From assembly GCA_050115015.1 (NCBI GenBank), contig JASFRI010000035.1, forward strand, positions 1 through 18,223: a DNA stretch of 18,223 nucleotides, given 5' to 3'. Under the pieces are notes generated by a model. The model searched no databases. It saw nothing but the letters and a program-made list of their open reading frames with translations, and was not told where the DNA came from. Positions 1-6,736 of this stretch are shown one piece after another (the first letter of the stretch is position 1; the number at the start of each line of letters is the position of its first letter). A program made the translations under genes and the position numbers. The DNA comes from JASFRI01 sp050115015. Its GTDB lineage: Bacteria > Acidobacteriota > Polarisedimenticolia > CBDVAL01.

Positions 1-27
1 TTTTCGGCGCAGAAATCCGCTGTTTTG

Positions 28-68
28 GGGCGATTCCGGCGGTCCGACCCGGTTGTACCCGGTTGTGC
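28..68. repeat. Dispersed repeat, copy 1
   Basis: This short element lies directly beyond the stop codon of the TPR gene. It begins with a 20-nt block (28-47) that matches 6761-6780 at 19 of 20 positions. It continues with two tandem 10-nt units, CCCGGTTGTA then CCCGGTTGTG (48-67). The copy at 6761-6806 has the same layout with 12-nt units. Its core contains the odd palindrome GGTCCGACC (41-49). Both copies lie at the 3' end of a minus-strand gene. The match is seen directly. A REP-like or small mobile-repeat nature is inference. The remaining bases 1-27 show no recognisable feature. Confidence 0.6.
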
Positions 69-1052
69 CTACTTGCGGGGATGGTCGGGGGTGACGGGGT
101 CGGGGTCGGGGGGCTCCATGCCGCTGCCGCCCGGTCTGGGGCTGGTGGCGGAGCGTGCCTCGAGCTCCTCGTACTTCTCGCGGGCCCGGGCCGCCTTCTC
201 GGGCATCTCGAGACGGGTGTAGGCGACGATCAGATGGACGTAGGGGACGGGGCTGTCCGGCAACAGCTCGGCGGCGCGCTCGAGATCCTCCACGGCGTGC
301 TCCAGGTCGCCGCTCTCCAGGTACACGCGCCCCCGCTCCAGGCGGATCTCCCCACGGTCCCCGAGCCGCGCGAGGGCCTCCGTGGCGGCGGCCAGCGCCT
401 CGTCCTGCCGCCCCATCCGGCGTCGCGCGCGGATCAGCAGGGAGGTCGCTCCGAGGTGCGCCGGATCGAGCTGCAGGATCCGCAGGCAGGTCTTCTCGCA
501 ATCGGCGAACCGCAGCGTGCGGAGCTCCGCCTCGGAACGGGCGACCAGCGTATCCAGGTTGTCGGGGTCCAGCTGCACCGACCGATCGTAGGCGGCGAAG
601 GCCTCGTCCACCTGGTAGAGGCCCAGCCGGGCCCGGGCCAGCCAGGTCCACCACTCGGCGTCTTCCGGGCTGATGGCGGTGGCGGCGACCAGCTCCGGGA
701 GCGCCGCATCGTAGCGATGCAGGCGAACCAGCGCCCCCCCGTAGGTTCCGCGCAGGACGGCGTCGTCCGGCGCCGTACGGATCGCCGCGGCGTGGACGCG
801 GAGCACCAGGTCGTGGAGCCCCCGTCGCAGGGCGAGCTTCGCGAGCTCCCGCATGCCGTCGAGATCGGTCGCGGCCAGCCCCCAGGCCCGGCGCATGTGC
901 TGGGTGGCCAGGTCCGGCTGACCGGCCTCGCGGGCGCGGACCGCGAGCAGCAGGTATGCGTCCATCTGGACGACGCGCGATTCCGGGCCCGGGGGGGGTC
1001 CGGTTCCTTGCAGGGCCAGCGCGGCAGCGAGGAAGAGGACGGCGAGGCTCAC
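69..1052 (-). CDS. TPR-repeat protein with N-terminal signal/anchor
   Basis: A 327-residue protein that starts with GTG at 1052. The start overlaps the stop of the upstream CRTAC1-family gene as GTGA (1049-1052), and GGAG lies 8 nt upstream, which supports translational coupling. Residues 1-15 are hydrophobic (SLAVLFLAAALALQ), so it is probably exported or membrane-anchored. Residues 30-295 are helical TPR-type repeats, for example LVAATAISPEDAEWWTWLARA, the YDRSVQLDPDN segment and the AVEDLERAAELLPDSP segment. The C-terminal tail (301-327) is rich in Pro, Gly and Asp. No enzyme motif is visible, so a protein-protein scaffold is the natural reading. Partner identity is unknown; the coupled neighbour is the obvious candidate. 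TPR assignment is firm and function is open. Confidence 0.85.
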   Translation of the reverse strand: MSLAVLFLAAALALQGTGPPPGPESRVVQMDAYLLLAVRAREAGQPDLATQHMRRAWGLAATDLDGMRELAKLALRRGLHDLVLRVHAAAIRTAPDDAVLRGTYGGALVRLHRYDAALPELVAATAISPEDAEWWTWLARARLGLYQVDEAFAAYDRSVQLDPDNLDTLVARSEAELRTLRFADCEKTCLRILQLDPAHLGATSLLIRARRRMGRQDEALAAATEALARLGDRGEIRLERGRVYLESGDLEHAVEDLERAAELLPDSPVPYVHLIVAYTRLEMPEKAARAREKYEELEARSATSPRPGGSGMEPPDPDPVTPDHPRK

Positions 1053-2743
1053 GGCCCGAGCTCCAAGGTCAGGACGCGGTCCGCCTGCAGGTTCCGGAGC
1101 CTCCGTGTGCCGCCGATGGGGTGCTCCACCGTGAGCTCCTCGACCTGGTCCGAGTCCCCGAGCCCGAACATCAGCGGCCCCATGCTCGCCGAGGCATAGG
1201 ACGTCCCCGCCCGCACCTCCCGGCGCTGGATCCGGTCTCCGGCCCGTACCGTCACCACCGCTCCGACACCGGAGAGATCGAGCGCACCCGCCCTTCCCTG
1301 CACCCGGATTCCCAGCCAGTGCCCCATGCCCGTCGTCCGGTTCCAGAGCAGGTGGGGAGGTCCGTCCACGTTGTTGACGACCACGTCGATGCGACCATCC
1401 GCGTCGATGTCTCCGGAGGCGGTGCCGCGACTGACGGCCAGCAACTCCAGCCCCGGCCCCGCACGGGCGGAGACATCCTCCAGGGTGCCATCGCCACGCC
1501 CGAGGAAGATCTGGTTCCGCTGCGGGTAGCTCGTGGCCATGGCACGCTCGTCGACGTTCGGGTAGACGTGGCCGTTGGCGAAGAACAGATCCAGGTGGCC
1601 GTCCGCGTCCAGGTCCTCCATCTCGATCCCGAAGCACAGGTTCGGGAACGTCGGCCCGGCCAGGCCGGAGGAGAACGTGGCGTCCAGGAAGGCGTTCTTC
1701 CCCACGGCCTCGTAATAGGTGTTGTAGTCCCGGGCGAAGTGGGTCACGACCAGATCGATCAGGCCATCCTCTTTCAGATCGCCGACGCCGATCCCCATGC
1801 TCGCCTGAGGCAAGGCGTTGCCCGATAGCGCGACCCCCGCCTCGAGCCCGATGTCCACGAAGCGTCCGTTCCCCTCGTTGTGCCAGTAGAAGTTGCGAGT
1901 CGAATCCGCGCCGACGTAGATGTCGGTCCGGCCGTCATGGTCCAGATCCGCCATGGCCACCGCTAGGGAGTAGCCCGGCGGCGCGGCCAGGATCCCGGCC
2001 GACTCCGAGACGTCCTGGAACGTGCCGTCCCCGAGGTTGCGGTAGAGGCGGTCGGGCTCCGGCATCAGGCCGCGGGGTCCGGGGAACACCTCCAGTCCGG
2101 CCCAGATGGCGGTGGGCGTCTCCATCGAGGCCCTCGATCCGAACTCGTAGTAGTTTGCCACGTACAGATCCAGAAGCCCATCGCCGTCGACGTCCCCGAA
2201 GGCCGCGGAGGTCGACCAGCGCGGATCACCGACTCCCGCCTCCCGGGTAACGTCCTCGAAGGTGCCGTCCCCGCGGTTTCGCAGCAGGACGTTCGGCCCC
2301 CAGTTGCAGACGTAGAGATCCAGATCCCCGTCCCGGTCGTAGTCCGCGGCGACCGCGCCGACCCCGAAACCCGAGTCCCTGGCCGGATCGTCCGTCGGTC
2401 CGGGCCGGAAGTGCCCCTGCCCGTCGCCGAGGAACAGGCTGTTCACCACGTCCTCGGAAGGCGCCAGCGGCACCGCACCGCCGTTCACCAGGTACACATC
2501 GAGGTACCCGTCACCGTTGAAGTCCGCAAGGACGACCCCGGATCCGATTGTCTCGATCAGGTAGTGCTTGTCGTCCAGCGAGCCACAGCGCTGCTCGAAT
2601 TGCAGCCCCGCTTCCCTGGCCCCCTCCACGAAACGGATCCCGGCCGGCGAGGTCTCCTGCGACCGGGCCGGAGAGAAGGCGCACAGCCCCACCAGCAGGC
2701 CGAGTCGTGCGATCGGTTGGATCACGGAGGGACGTCGGGGCAC
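1049..2743 (-). CDS. CRTAC1-family VCBS/FG-GAP repeat protein with ASPIC/UnbV domain
   Basis: A 564-residue protein. The GTG at 2743 is chosen because GGAG lies 7 nt upstream and a signal peptide follows at once (about residues 1-29, IARLGLLVGLCAFSPARSQ). Upstream in-frame starts lack such support. Seven Ca-binding DxDxDGxxD-like loops are visible at about 74, 134, 184, 266, 322, 377 and 445 (for example DFNGDGYLD, DVDGDGLLD, DIDADGRID), as expected for a beta-propeller of VCBS/FG-GAP repeats. The ASPIC/UnbV domain covers about 493-560, with the VRAGTSYASASM and FGLGD signatures. Such proteins are exported and bind calcium; their substrates are mostly unknown. It overlaps the TPR gene by 4 nt and follows the sulfatase-fold gene after a 351-nt gap that holds a likely promoter. 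Family call is firm; role is inference. Confidence 0.92.
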   Translation of the reverse strand: MPRRPSVIQPIARLGLLVGLCAFSPARSQETSPAGIRFVEGAREAGLQFEQRCGSLDDKHYLIETIGSGVVLADFNGDGYLDVYLVNGGAVPLAPSEDVVNSLFLGDGQGHFRPGPTDDPARDSGFGVGAVAADYDRDGDLDLYVCNWGPNVLLRNRGDGTFEDVTREAGVGDPRWSTSAAFGDVDGDGLLDLYVANYYEFGSRASMETPTAIWAGLEVFPGPRGLMPEPDRLYRNLGDGTFQDVSESAGILAAPPGYSLAVAMADLDHDGRTDIYVGADSTRNFYWHNEGNGRFVDIGLEAGVALSGNALPQASMGIGVGDLKEDGLIDLVVTHFARDYNTYYEAVGKNAFLDATFSSGLAGPTFPNLCFGIEMEDLDADGHLDLFFANGHVYPNVDERAMATSYPQRNQIFLGRGDGTLEDVSARAGPGLELLAVSRGTASGDIDADGRIDVVVNNVDGPPHLLWNRTTGMGHWLGIRVQGRAGALDLSGVGAVVTVRAGDRIQRREVRAGTSYASASMGPLMFGLGDSDQVEELTVEHPIGGTRRLRNLQADRVLTLELGP

Positions 2744-3094
2744 GCACAGGCTCCAGATAGCTGCCGTCACGCAGATACGGGAGGAAGCAGCCGCCGCACC
2801 CCCGATGGCCGCTGCAGACGCCATGGAGAGGTCATTATAGCGGAACCCCGGATACCCCGCGAACGGTCGGGGCACCAGACGTCCGGGCCGGCGGTCGCGC
2901 CGTGAACCGGAGCCACCCGCGGCGCCGGCACCGCACACCGGGCCCACAGGCCGGGCCGTCGCTCCCGGCCGCGGACGGCATGCCCGCGTCCGGGGAGACT
3001 CGCGTGGCCCCTGCCGCGTCGCGGGATCGGAGGGATACCGGCAGATCGGGAGCAGGCGGCATCCGGCCTGGACTCCCGCGTCGCGGCGAGAGAC
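2744..3094. other. Intergenic region between sulfatase-fold and CRTAC1 genes
   Basis: No credible gene is seen in these 351 bases. The part next to the CRTAC1 gene carries the TATAAT box listed separately. The part nearer the sulfatase-fold gene carries two copies of the 11-bp odd palindrome CCGCGTCGCGG (3014-3024 and 3076-3086), 62 nt apart. The second copy lies within 20 nt of the sulfatase-fold stop codon. No U-tract follows them, so they are not convincing intrinsic terminators. Confidence 0.5.
2834..2839 (-). promoter_or_regulatory. Probable sigma70-type -10 box (TATAAT)
   Basis: On the minus strand the sequence reads CCGCTATAATGACC, a perfect -10 consensus in very GC-rich DNA, about 90 nt upstream of the CRTAC1-family GTG. 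The best -35 candidate, TTCGCG with 18-nt spacing, is poor. If active, it would give a leader of about 80 nt and let the CRTAC1-TPR pair be transcribed independently of the sulfatase-fold gene. Confidence 0.45.
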
Positions 3095-5242
3095 TCACCC
3101 TGGGGGGTTCGCGCCCTCTTCCGCCGCCCGGCGCTGCCGGTGGATCCGATCGAGCGCGCTCCGGGCGGCCTCGGACCCGCCATCCAGACGGAGCGCCTCC
3201 CGTGCCTCGCGTTCCGCGGCTGCCAGGTCACCCAGATCCGACAGCACCTCGGACTTGTAGACGTGCGGAAGCGGCGAGCCGGGGTGTGCCAGGGCCGCCT
3301 CGTCGAGGACCTCGAGGCTTTCCTGGAGCCGGCCCGCGTCTTCGAGGAGAAACGCCGCACTGTAGAACGCGCGGTCGTTCGTCGGGTCCAGGTGCGCGAG
3401 CCGCAGGAACAGAGACACCGCCTCCTCGTCGCGACCCGCGTCCTGATAGAGGAGACCCAGGTTCTGTAGCGACCGGAGAAGGTGCGGATCGAGCCGGAGC
3501 GCTTCCTCGTAGCCCTCGATCGCCGCTTTGCGGTTCCCTTCCTGCTGGTCGATCTGCGCCAGGTTGTGATACGCGGTGGCGATCGATGGGTTGACCTCGA
3601 GCACCTTCCGGAAGCACTCCCGCGCCTTCGTCGAGTCGCCGGCCTGACGGTAGGCGATCCCGAGATCGTTCCAGAGGCCGTAGACCCCGGGCTCGAGCTC
3701 CGCGGCGCGGCGCAGCACCGCGATCGCCTCGTCCGTCTCGCCGGTCTTCCGGAGCGCATTGCCCAGATGTCCGAGAAGAAAACCGCTGTCGGGGTTCCGG
3801 GCGGTCAGCTCCTGCAGCAGCGGGACGACCTCGGCGTAACGTCCAGCGCCCACCAGCTCGAGGGCCTCGCGGATCGACTCCAGCTCCTCGACCCGGTCCT
3901 TCGGGTCCGGGAGATCGCTGGAGGGTCGAGGCCGGGTCCCCAGCGAGATGTAGCCCAGGCTCTCCAGTCCGCGCCGGGTCGCCGGGTCCACCGTATCCCG
4001 CGCGGCGGTGCTCCCGCTCCCGATCTCCCTGGATTCCTCCTCAAGGGAATCCAGCATGTTCCGATACGCGTCCGCCGGCGCCGCCGGTGCCAGGTTGCGT
4101 AGCTCTCCGGGATCGGCCTCCAGATCGTAGAGCTCCGGCCTCGGGGCGCGGATGTACTTCCAGCTCGCATCCCTTACCGCGGCCAGATCGCTCCAGCCGT
4201 AGTCGAGGCGTGGGAGCTGGGTCTCCATCAGGATCGCACGCCCGGGATCCGCGGCACCCTCCAGCAGCGGCACCATGCTCTGGCCGGAGACCGGCCCGGG
4301 GGAGGGTATCCCGAGCAGATCCAGTACCGTCGGGAAGATATCAATGATACGGACGAGATCGACGACCTCACGGTGCTCGACTCCGGGACATCGGATGACG
4401 AGCGGCACGTGCATCACCGCATCGTAGAGAAACAACCCGTGCGTGGATTCACCGTGATCGCCCAGGCTCTCTCCGTGATCGCCCATGACGACGATCAGGG
4501 TCTGGTCCAGGTCACCCCGGGTCCGGAGCAGTTCCAGGACGCGGCCGAGCTCGTGGTCCGCGTACGCGATCTCGCCGTCGTAGGGAGCGTCGCGATAGCG
4601 GCTCCGGAAAGGCTCCGGTGGCGCATAGTCCCAGTGCGGGTCGAAGAGATGGAGCCAGAGGAACCAGCGCTCGTCGTCGCGCTCCCGGAGCCACGCGATG
4701 CCGGCATCCACCACGTCCACGGCGGGCCGCTCCACGAACGCGGCACGGGTCACCTCCTGGGGCGGCAGGAGATCGTCGTAGACCTCGAAGCCCTGATCGA
4801 GACCGTAGCGGGAGTCCAGGACCTGGGCGCCGACGACCGCACCGGTGCGAAACCCCTCCGCCGCAAGGACCTCCGCCAGGGTCCGCGCGTCGTCGGTCAG
4901 GCGGAAGGTCGTGTTGTTGTGGACGCCGTGACTGATCGGGTACAGGCCGGTGAACAGGCTCACGTGGGACGGCAGCGTGATCGGCGCGACGGTGAAGGCC
5001 TGCCGGAAGAGGGCCCCCTCCTGCGCAAGGCGCTCCAGGGTCGGCACCTTCACGGGGCCTCCATAGGGCAAGAGGTGATCCTGCCGGACGGTATCCAGGG
5101 TGACGATCAGGACGTTGCGGATGCTCCCGGAAGGAGCTGGAGATCCGTCCCCGCCGGCACAGCCGAGGAACGCGGCGACCATCAGCGCGACGGCCGGGCG
5201 CCAGGATGGGATGCGCTCCGCCACATCGCGTCGGATTCCCAT
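3095..5242 (-). CDS. Sulfatase/alkaline-phosphatase superfamily lipoprotein fused to TPR repeats
   Basis: A 715-residue protein. Residues 1-28 resemble a lipoprotein signal, hydrophobic and ending FLGC with Cys28 as lipidation site. The sulfatase-type fold covers about 42-380: metal-binding VTLDTVRQD (Asp50), nucleophile loop APITLPSHVSLFTG (86-99), YADHELGRVLELL, and GDHGESLGDHGE (254-265). The usual formylglycine precursor (Cys or Ser in CxPxR/SxPxR) is absent; Thr89 occupies the nucleophile position, as in LtaS and EptA-type transferases. It could therefore be a hydrolase or transferase without formylglycine. About 450-700 is a run of TPRs (AYHNLAQIDQQEGN, SLQNLGLLYQDAGRDEEA). The ATG at 5242 is preferred because the signal follows and a TATACT box lies 6 nt upstream; no Shine-Dalgarno is seen. 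Substrate cannot be told. Confidence 0.88.
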   Translation of the reverse strand: MGIRRDVAERIPSWRPAVALMVAAFLGCAGGDGSPAPSGSIRNVLIVTLDTVRQDHLLPYGGPVKVPTLERLAQEGALFRQAFTVAPITLPSHVSLFTGLYPISHGVHNNTTFRLTDDARTLAEVLAAEGFRTGAVVGAQVLDSRYGLDQGFEVYDDLLPPQEVTRAAFVERPAVDVVDAGIAWLRERDDERWFLWLHLFDPHWDYAPPEPFRSRYRDAPYDGEIAYADHELGRVLELLRTRGDLDQTLIVVMGDHGESLGDHGESTHGLFLYDAVMHVPLVIRCPGVEHREVVDLVRIIDIFPTVLDLLGIPSPGPVSGQSMVPLLEGAADPGRAILMETQLPRLDYGWSDLAAVRDASWKYIRAPRPELYDLEADPGELRNLAPAAPADAYRNMLDSLEEESREIGSGSTAARDTVDPATRRGLESLGYISLGTRPRPSSDLPDPKDRVEELESIREALELVGAGRYAEVVPLLQELTARNPDSGFLLGHLGNALRKTGETDEAIAVLRRAAELEPGVYGLWNDLGIAYRQAGDSTKARECFRKVLEVNPSIATAYHNLAQIDQQEGNRKAAIEGYEEALRLDPHLLRSLQNLGLLYQDAGRDEEAVSLFLRLAHLDPTNDRAFYSAAFLLEDAGRLQESLEVLDEAALAHPGSPLPHVYKSEVLSDLGDLAAAEREAREALRLDGGSEAARSALDRIHRQRRAAEEGANPPG

Positions 5243-5568
5243 GCCAGGAGTATAGCGAAGTCGGAAACCCGGCAGCACTCCTCGACGGTGTTCACGGGAC
5301 CAGGAGAGTCCCGCTCCTGGCTGAACTCCGGCCAGAAGGAGGGGAGCTGTCGACGCTTCCGCGCACGGCCTCGATCGTGGCGACTCGCGAGGGCAGAACG
5401 TCCACGCGGGGGTTTGGCCGGAAGGGCAAGTCGATTGTCCGTTTTTGCGACGGCGGTCGGGGTTCAAGAGGTCCACTCTATGTTGAGCAGGCCGGATGCT
5501 GAGGACACCATGAAACGCACCGCAGCCAACACGCCTGACCTGGCTGCCGACATGAAAGGAAGCGCACG
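5243..5568. other. Divergent intergenic region, sulfatase-fold gene / MBL-fold gene
   Basis: These 326 bases separate two divergently transcribed genes. Next to the sulfatase-fold start is the TATACT box listed separately. On the plus strand a weak -10-like TATGTT occurs at 5479-5484, without a convincing -35. The minus-strand frame of the sulfatase-fold gene stays open through this region, but the predicted residues show no family features. I see no RNA gene or repeat. Confidence 0.45.
5249..5254 (-). promoter_or_regulatory. Candidate -10 box (TATACT) for a leaderless sulfatase-fold transcript
   Basis: Read on the minus strand, TATACT is followed by six bases (CCTGGC) and then the ATG at 5242. 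A -10 box normally ends 6-7 nt before the transcription start, so transcription would begin at or next to the A of ATG. No Shine-Dalgarno sequence is present in the gap, which fits a leaderless mRNA. The -35 region is poor. Confidence 0.4.
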
Positions 5569-6513
5569 ATGGCACGATCCAGCGAACTCGTCGAGCGGCC
5601 GAGGGACTATGTAGGCCCCAACTTGAACCCTGAAGGACTGAAGTTGCTGACGCGGAGACTCTCCGAGGGAGTCTATGCACTGCTGGCCGACGAGATGCCG
5701 AAGGACAACAACGGCGTTATCGTGGGGGAGAAGGCGGCGCTCGTCATCGATGCGGGGATCAACGGCGACGTGGGCCGGCAGATTCAGGAAATCGTGACTT
5801 CGCTGACGGATAGGCCGATCCGCTACCTGGTCAATACGACTTACCACGGCGACCACACGTTCGGAAACGCGAGCTTCGCCACGGATGTGACGATCATCTC
5901 GTCGGAACAAAACCGGAAGAGCATGGTTGACCTTGCGAGCGAGAAGGGACGTCGCGCCGGCAATCTGCGTGGAAACCTCCGCGCCCTCGACGACGTGACG
6001 GAATGGCGCAAGCCCGACGTGACCTTCTCCGAACGAGCTTCCGTCGATCTCGGCGGTATCGAAGTTCAGCTCTGGCACTTCGGCCCGGGAAACGCACCGG
6101 GCGATACCATCGTGTACGTGCCAACCGCCAGAGCGGCCTGGACCGGCAATTACCTGATGGCCAAGGGTGTGCCCCCGATGCTCCTGGAGGGCGGCACGGG
6201 ACCCTATATCGCCAGCCTCGAGAGGATGCAGGCGACGATCGACTGCGAGACGATCATCCCGGGCCACGGCCCCACCGGCGAGGCGCAACCGGCGATACAG
6301 AACTTCCTCGCCTACCTGCGCGAGCTGCACGAGCGGGTCCGGCAGGCGATCCGGGATGGCCTCGACGTGGATGCAGCGACCGCGTCCTACGCGATGTCAC
6401 CGTTGCTCGGCCCGCCGACCGGGGCTTCACCCGACCAGGGCATGGCGGCGATGACCCCGCATCTCCACCGGTTGAACGTCATGGCCGAGTACCGCGCACT
6501 GACCGACCGGTAG
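5569..6513 (+). CDS. Metallo-beta-lactamase-fold protein with altered metal ligands
   Basis: A 314-residue cytoplasmic-looking protein. The ATG at 5569 has AAGGA about 9 nt upstream. It shows MBL-fold landmarks in order: NNGVIVGEKAALVIDAG (48-63), the metal loop NTTYHGDHTFGN (89-100), GPGNAPGDTIVYVP (172-185), AAWTGNYLM (189-197) and IIPGHGP (229-235). Compared with the HxHxDH...H...D...H ligand set, the first His is Thr91, the His of the GHTPGD-like loop is Asn175, and the bridging Asp of TGD is Asn194. His93, Asp95, His96 and His233 remain. It may bind one metal or be a subfamily with its own site. It is the only plus-strand gene in this part and by eye has a lower GC content than its neighbours. 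Substrate is unknown. Confidence 0.88.
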   Translation: MARSSELVERPRDYVGPNLNPEGLKLLTRRLSEGVYALLADEMPKDNNGVIVGEKAALVIDAGINGDVGRQIQEIVTSLTDRPIRYLVNTTYHGDHTFGNASFATDVTIISSEQNRKSMVDLASEKGRRAGNLRGNLRALDDVTEWRKPDVTFSERASVDLGGIEVQLWHFGPGNAPGDTIVYVPTARAAWTGNYLMAKGVPPMLLEGGTGPYIASLERMQATIDCETIIPGHGPTGEAQPAIQNFLAYLRELHERVRQAIRDGLDVDAATASYAMSPLLGPPTGASPDQGMAAMTPHLHRLNVMAEYRALTDR

Positions 6514-6534
6514 CGAATGCTCGCGCCACGGGGT

Positions 6535-6555
6535 GGGCGGCGCGCCCGTTTATGC
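6535..6555 (+). terminator. Possible terminator of the MBL-fold gene
   Basis: A short stem GGGCG/CGCCC with loop GCG (6535-6547) is followed by GTTTATGCTT, 22 nt after the MBL-fold stop codon. The stem is only 5 bp and the T-tract is interrupted, so this is a weak intrinsic terminator at best. Confidence 0.35.
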
Positions 6556-6623
6556 TTCGGGGTCGGACCGCAGGATCTCACTGAGCGAGAAGCACTTCAG
6601 CTGAAAACCGGGCGCGGATTCGG

Positions 6624-6717
6624 CCTTAGAGCGGCCATTCCGGGGGCGAAATGGTCCCTCTAAGGAATCTCCAGGTCCGTTAGAGGCCCCATTTCCGGGT
6701 CGAAATGGGCGCTCTAA
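6624..6717. repeat. Two tandem 38-nt hairpin repeats
   Basis: Two copies of one design lie in the convergent gap between the MBL-fold gene and the DUF885 gene: 6626-6663 and 6680-6717, start-to-start distance 54 nt. Each has an outer stem TTAGAG/CTCTAA, a 3+3-nt internal region that varies, an inner stem CCATT/AATGG, and a loop of about 10 nt of the form nCCGGGnnCGA. Copy 1 extends the outer stem to CCTTAGAG/CTCTAAGG (6624-6665). Copy 2 extends the inner stem to CCATTT/AAATGG. The variable positions differ between copies while stems and length are kept. No T-tract follows on either strand. The structure is seen directly; its role is unknown. Confidence 0.75.
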
Positions 6718-6736
6718 GCCCTCTCAGGGGGCCGTT

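Noticed and set aside
63..1199. Long plus-strand open frame opposite the TPR and CRTAC1 genes
   Set aside because: Its residues are low-complexity and without family features, while the minus strand encodes clear TPR and ASPIC/UnbV sequences. It is a GC-rich antisense shadow.
5455..5480. GGTTCAAG as a tRNA T-loop
   Set aside because: The flanking bases do not form a T-arm and no anticodon or acceptor arm is found.
5511..5614. Short plus-strand frame (MKRTAANTPDLAADMKG...) before and overlapping the MBL-fold start, as a leader peptide
   Set aside because: It has no good ribosome binding site, overlaps the MBL start by 46 nt in another frame, and has no recognisable leader features.
5243..5680. 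146-residue in-frame N-terminal extension of the sulfatase-fold protein
   Set aside because: It overlaps the divergent MBL-fold gene, has no domain features, and would bury the lipoprotein signal that begins at the ATG at 5242.
6624..6717. Tandem hairpins as a short CRISPR array
   Set aside because: There are only two units, each is itself a hairpin with internal variation, and the 16-nt spacer is too short.
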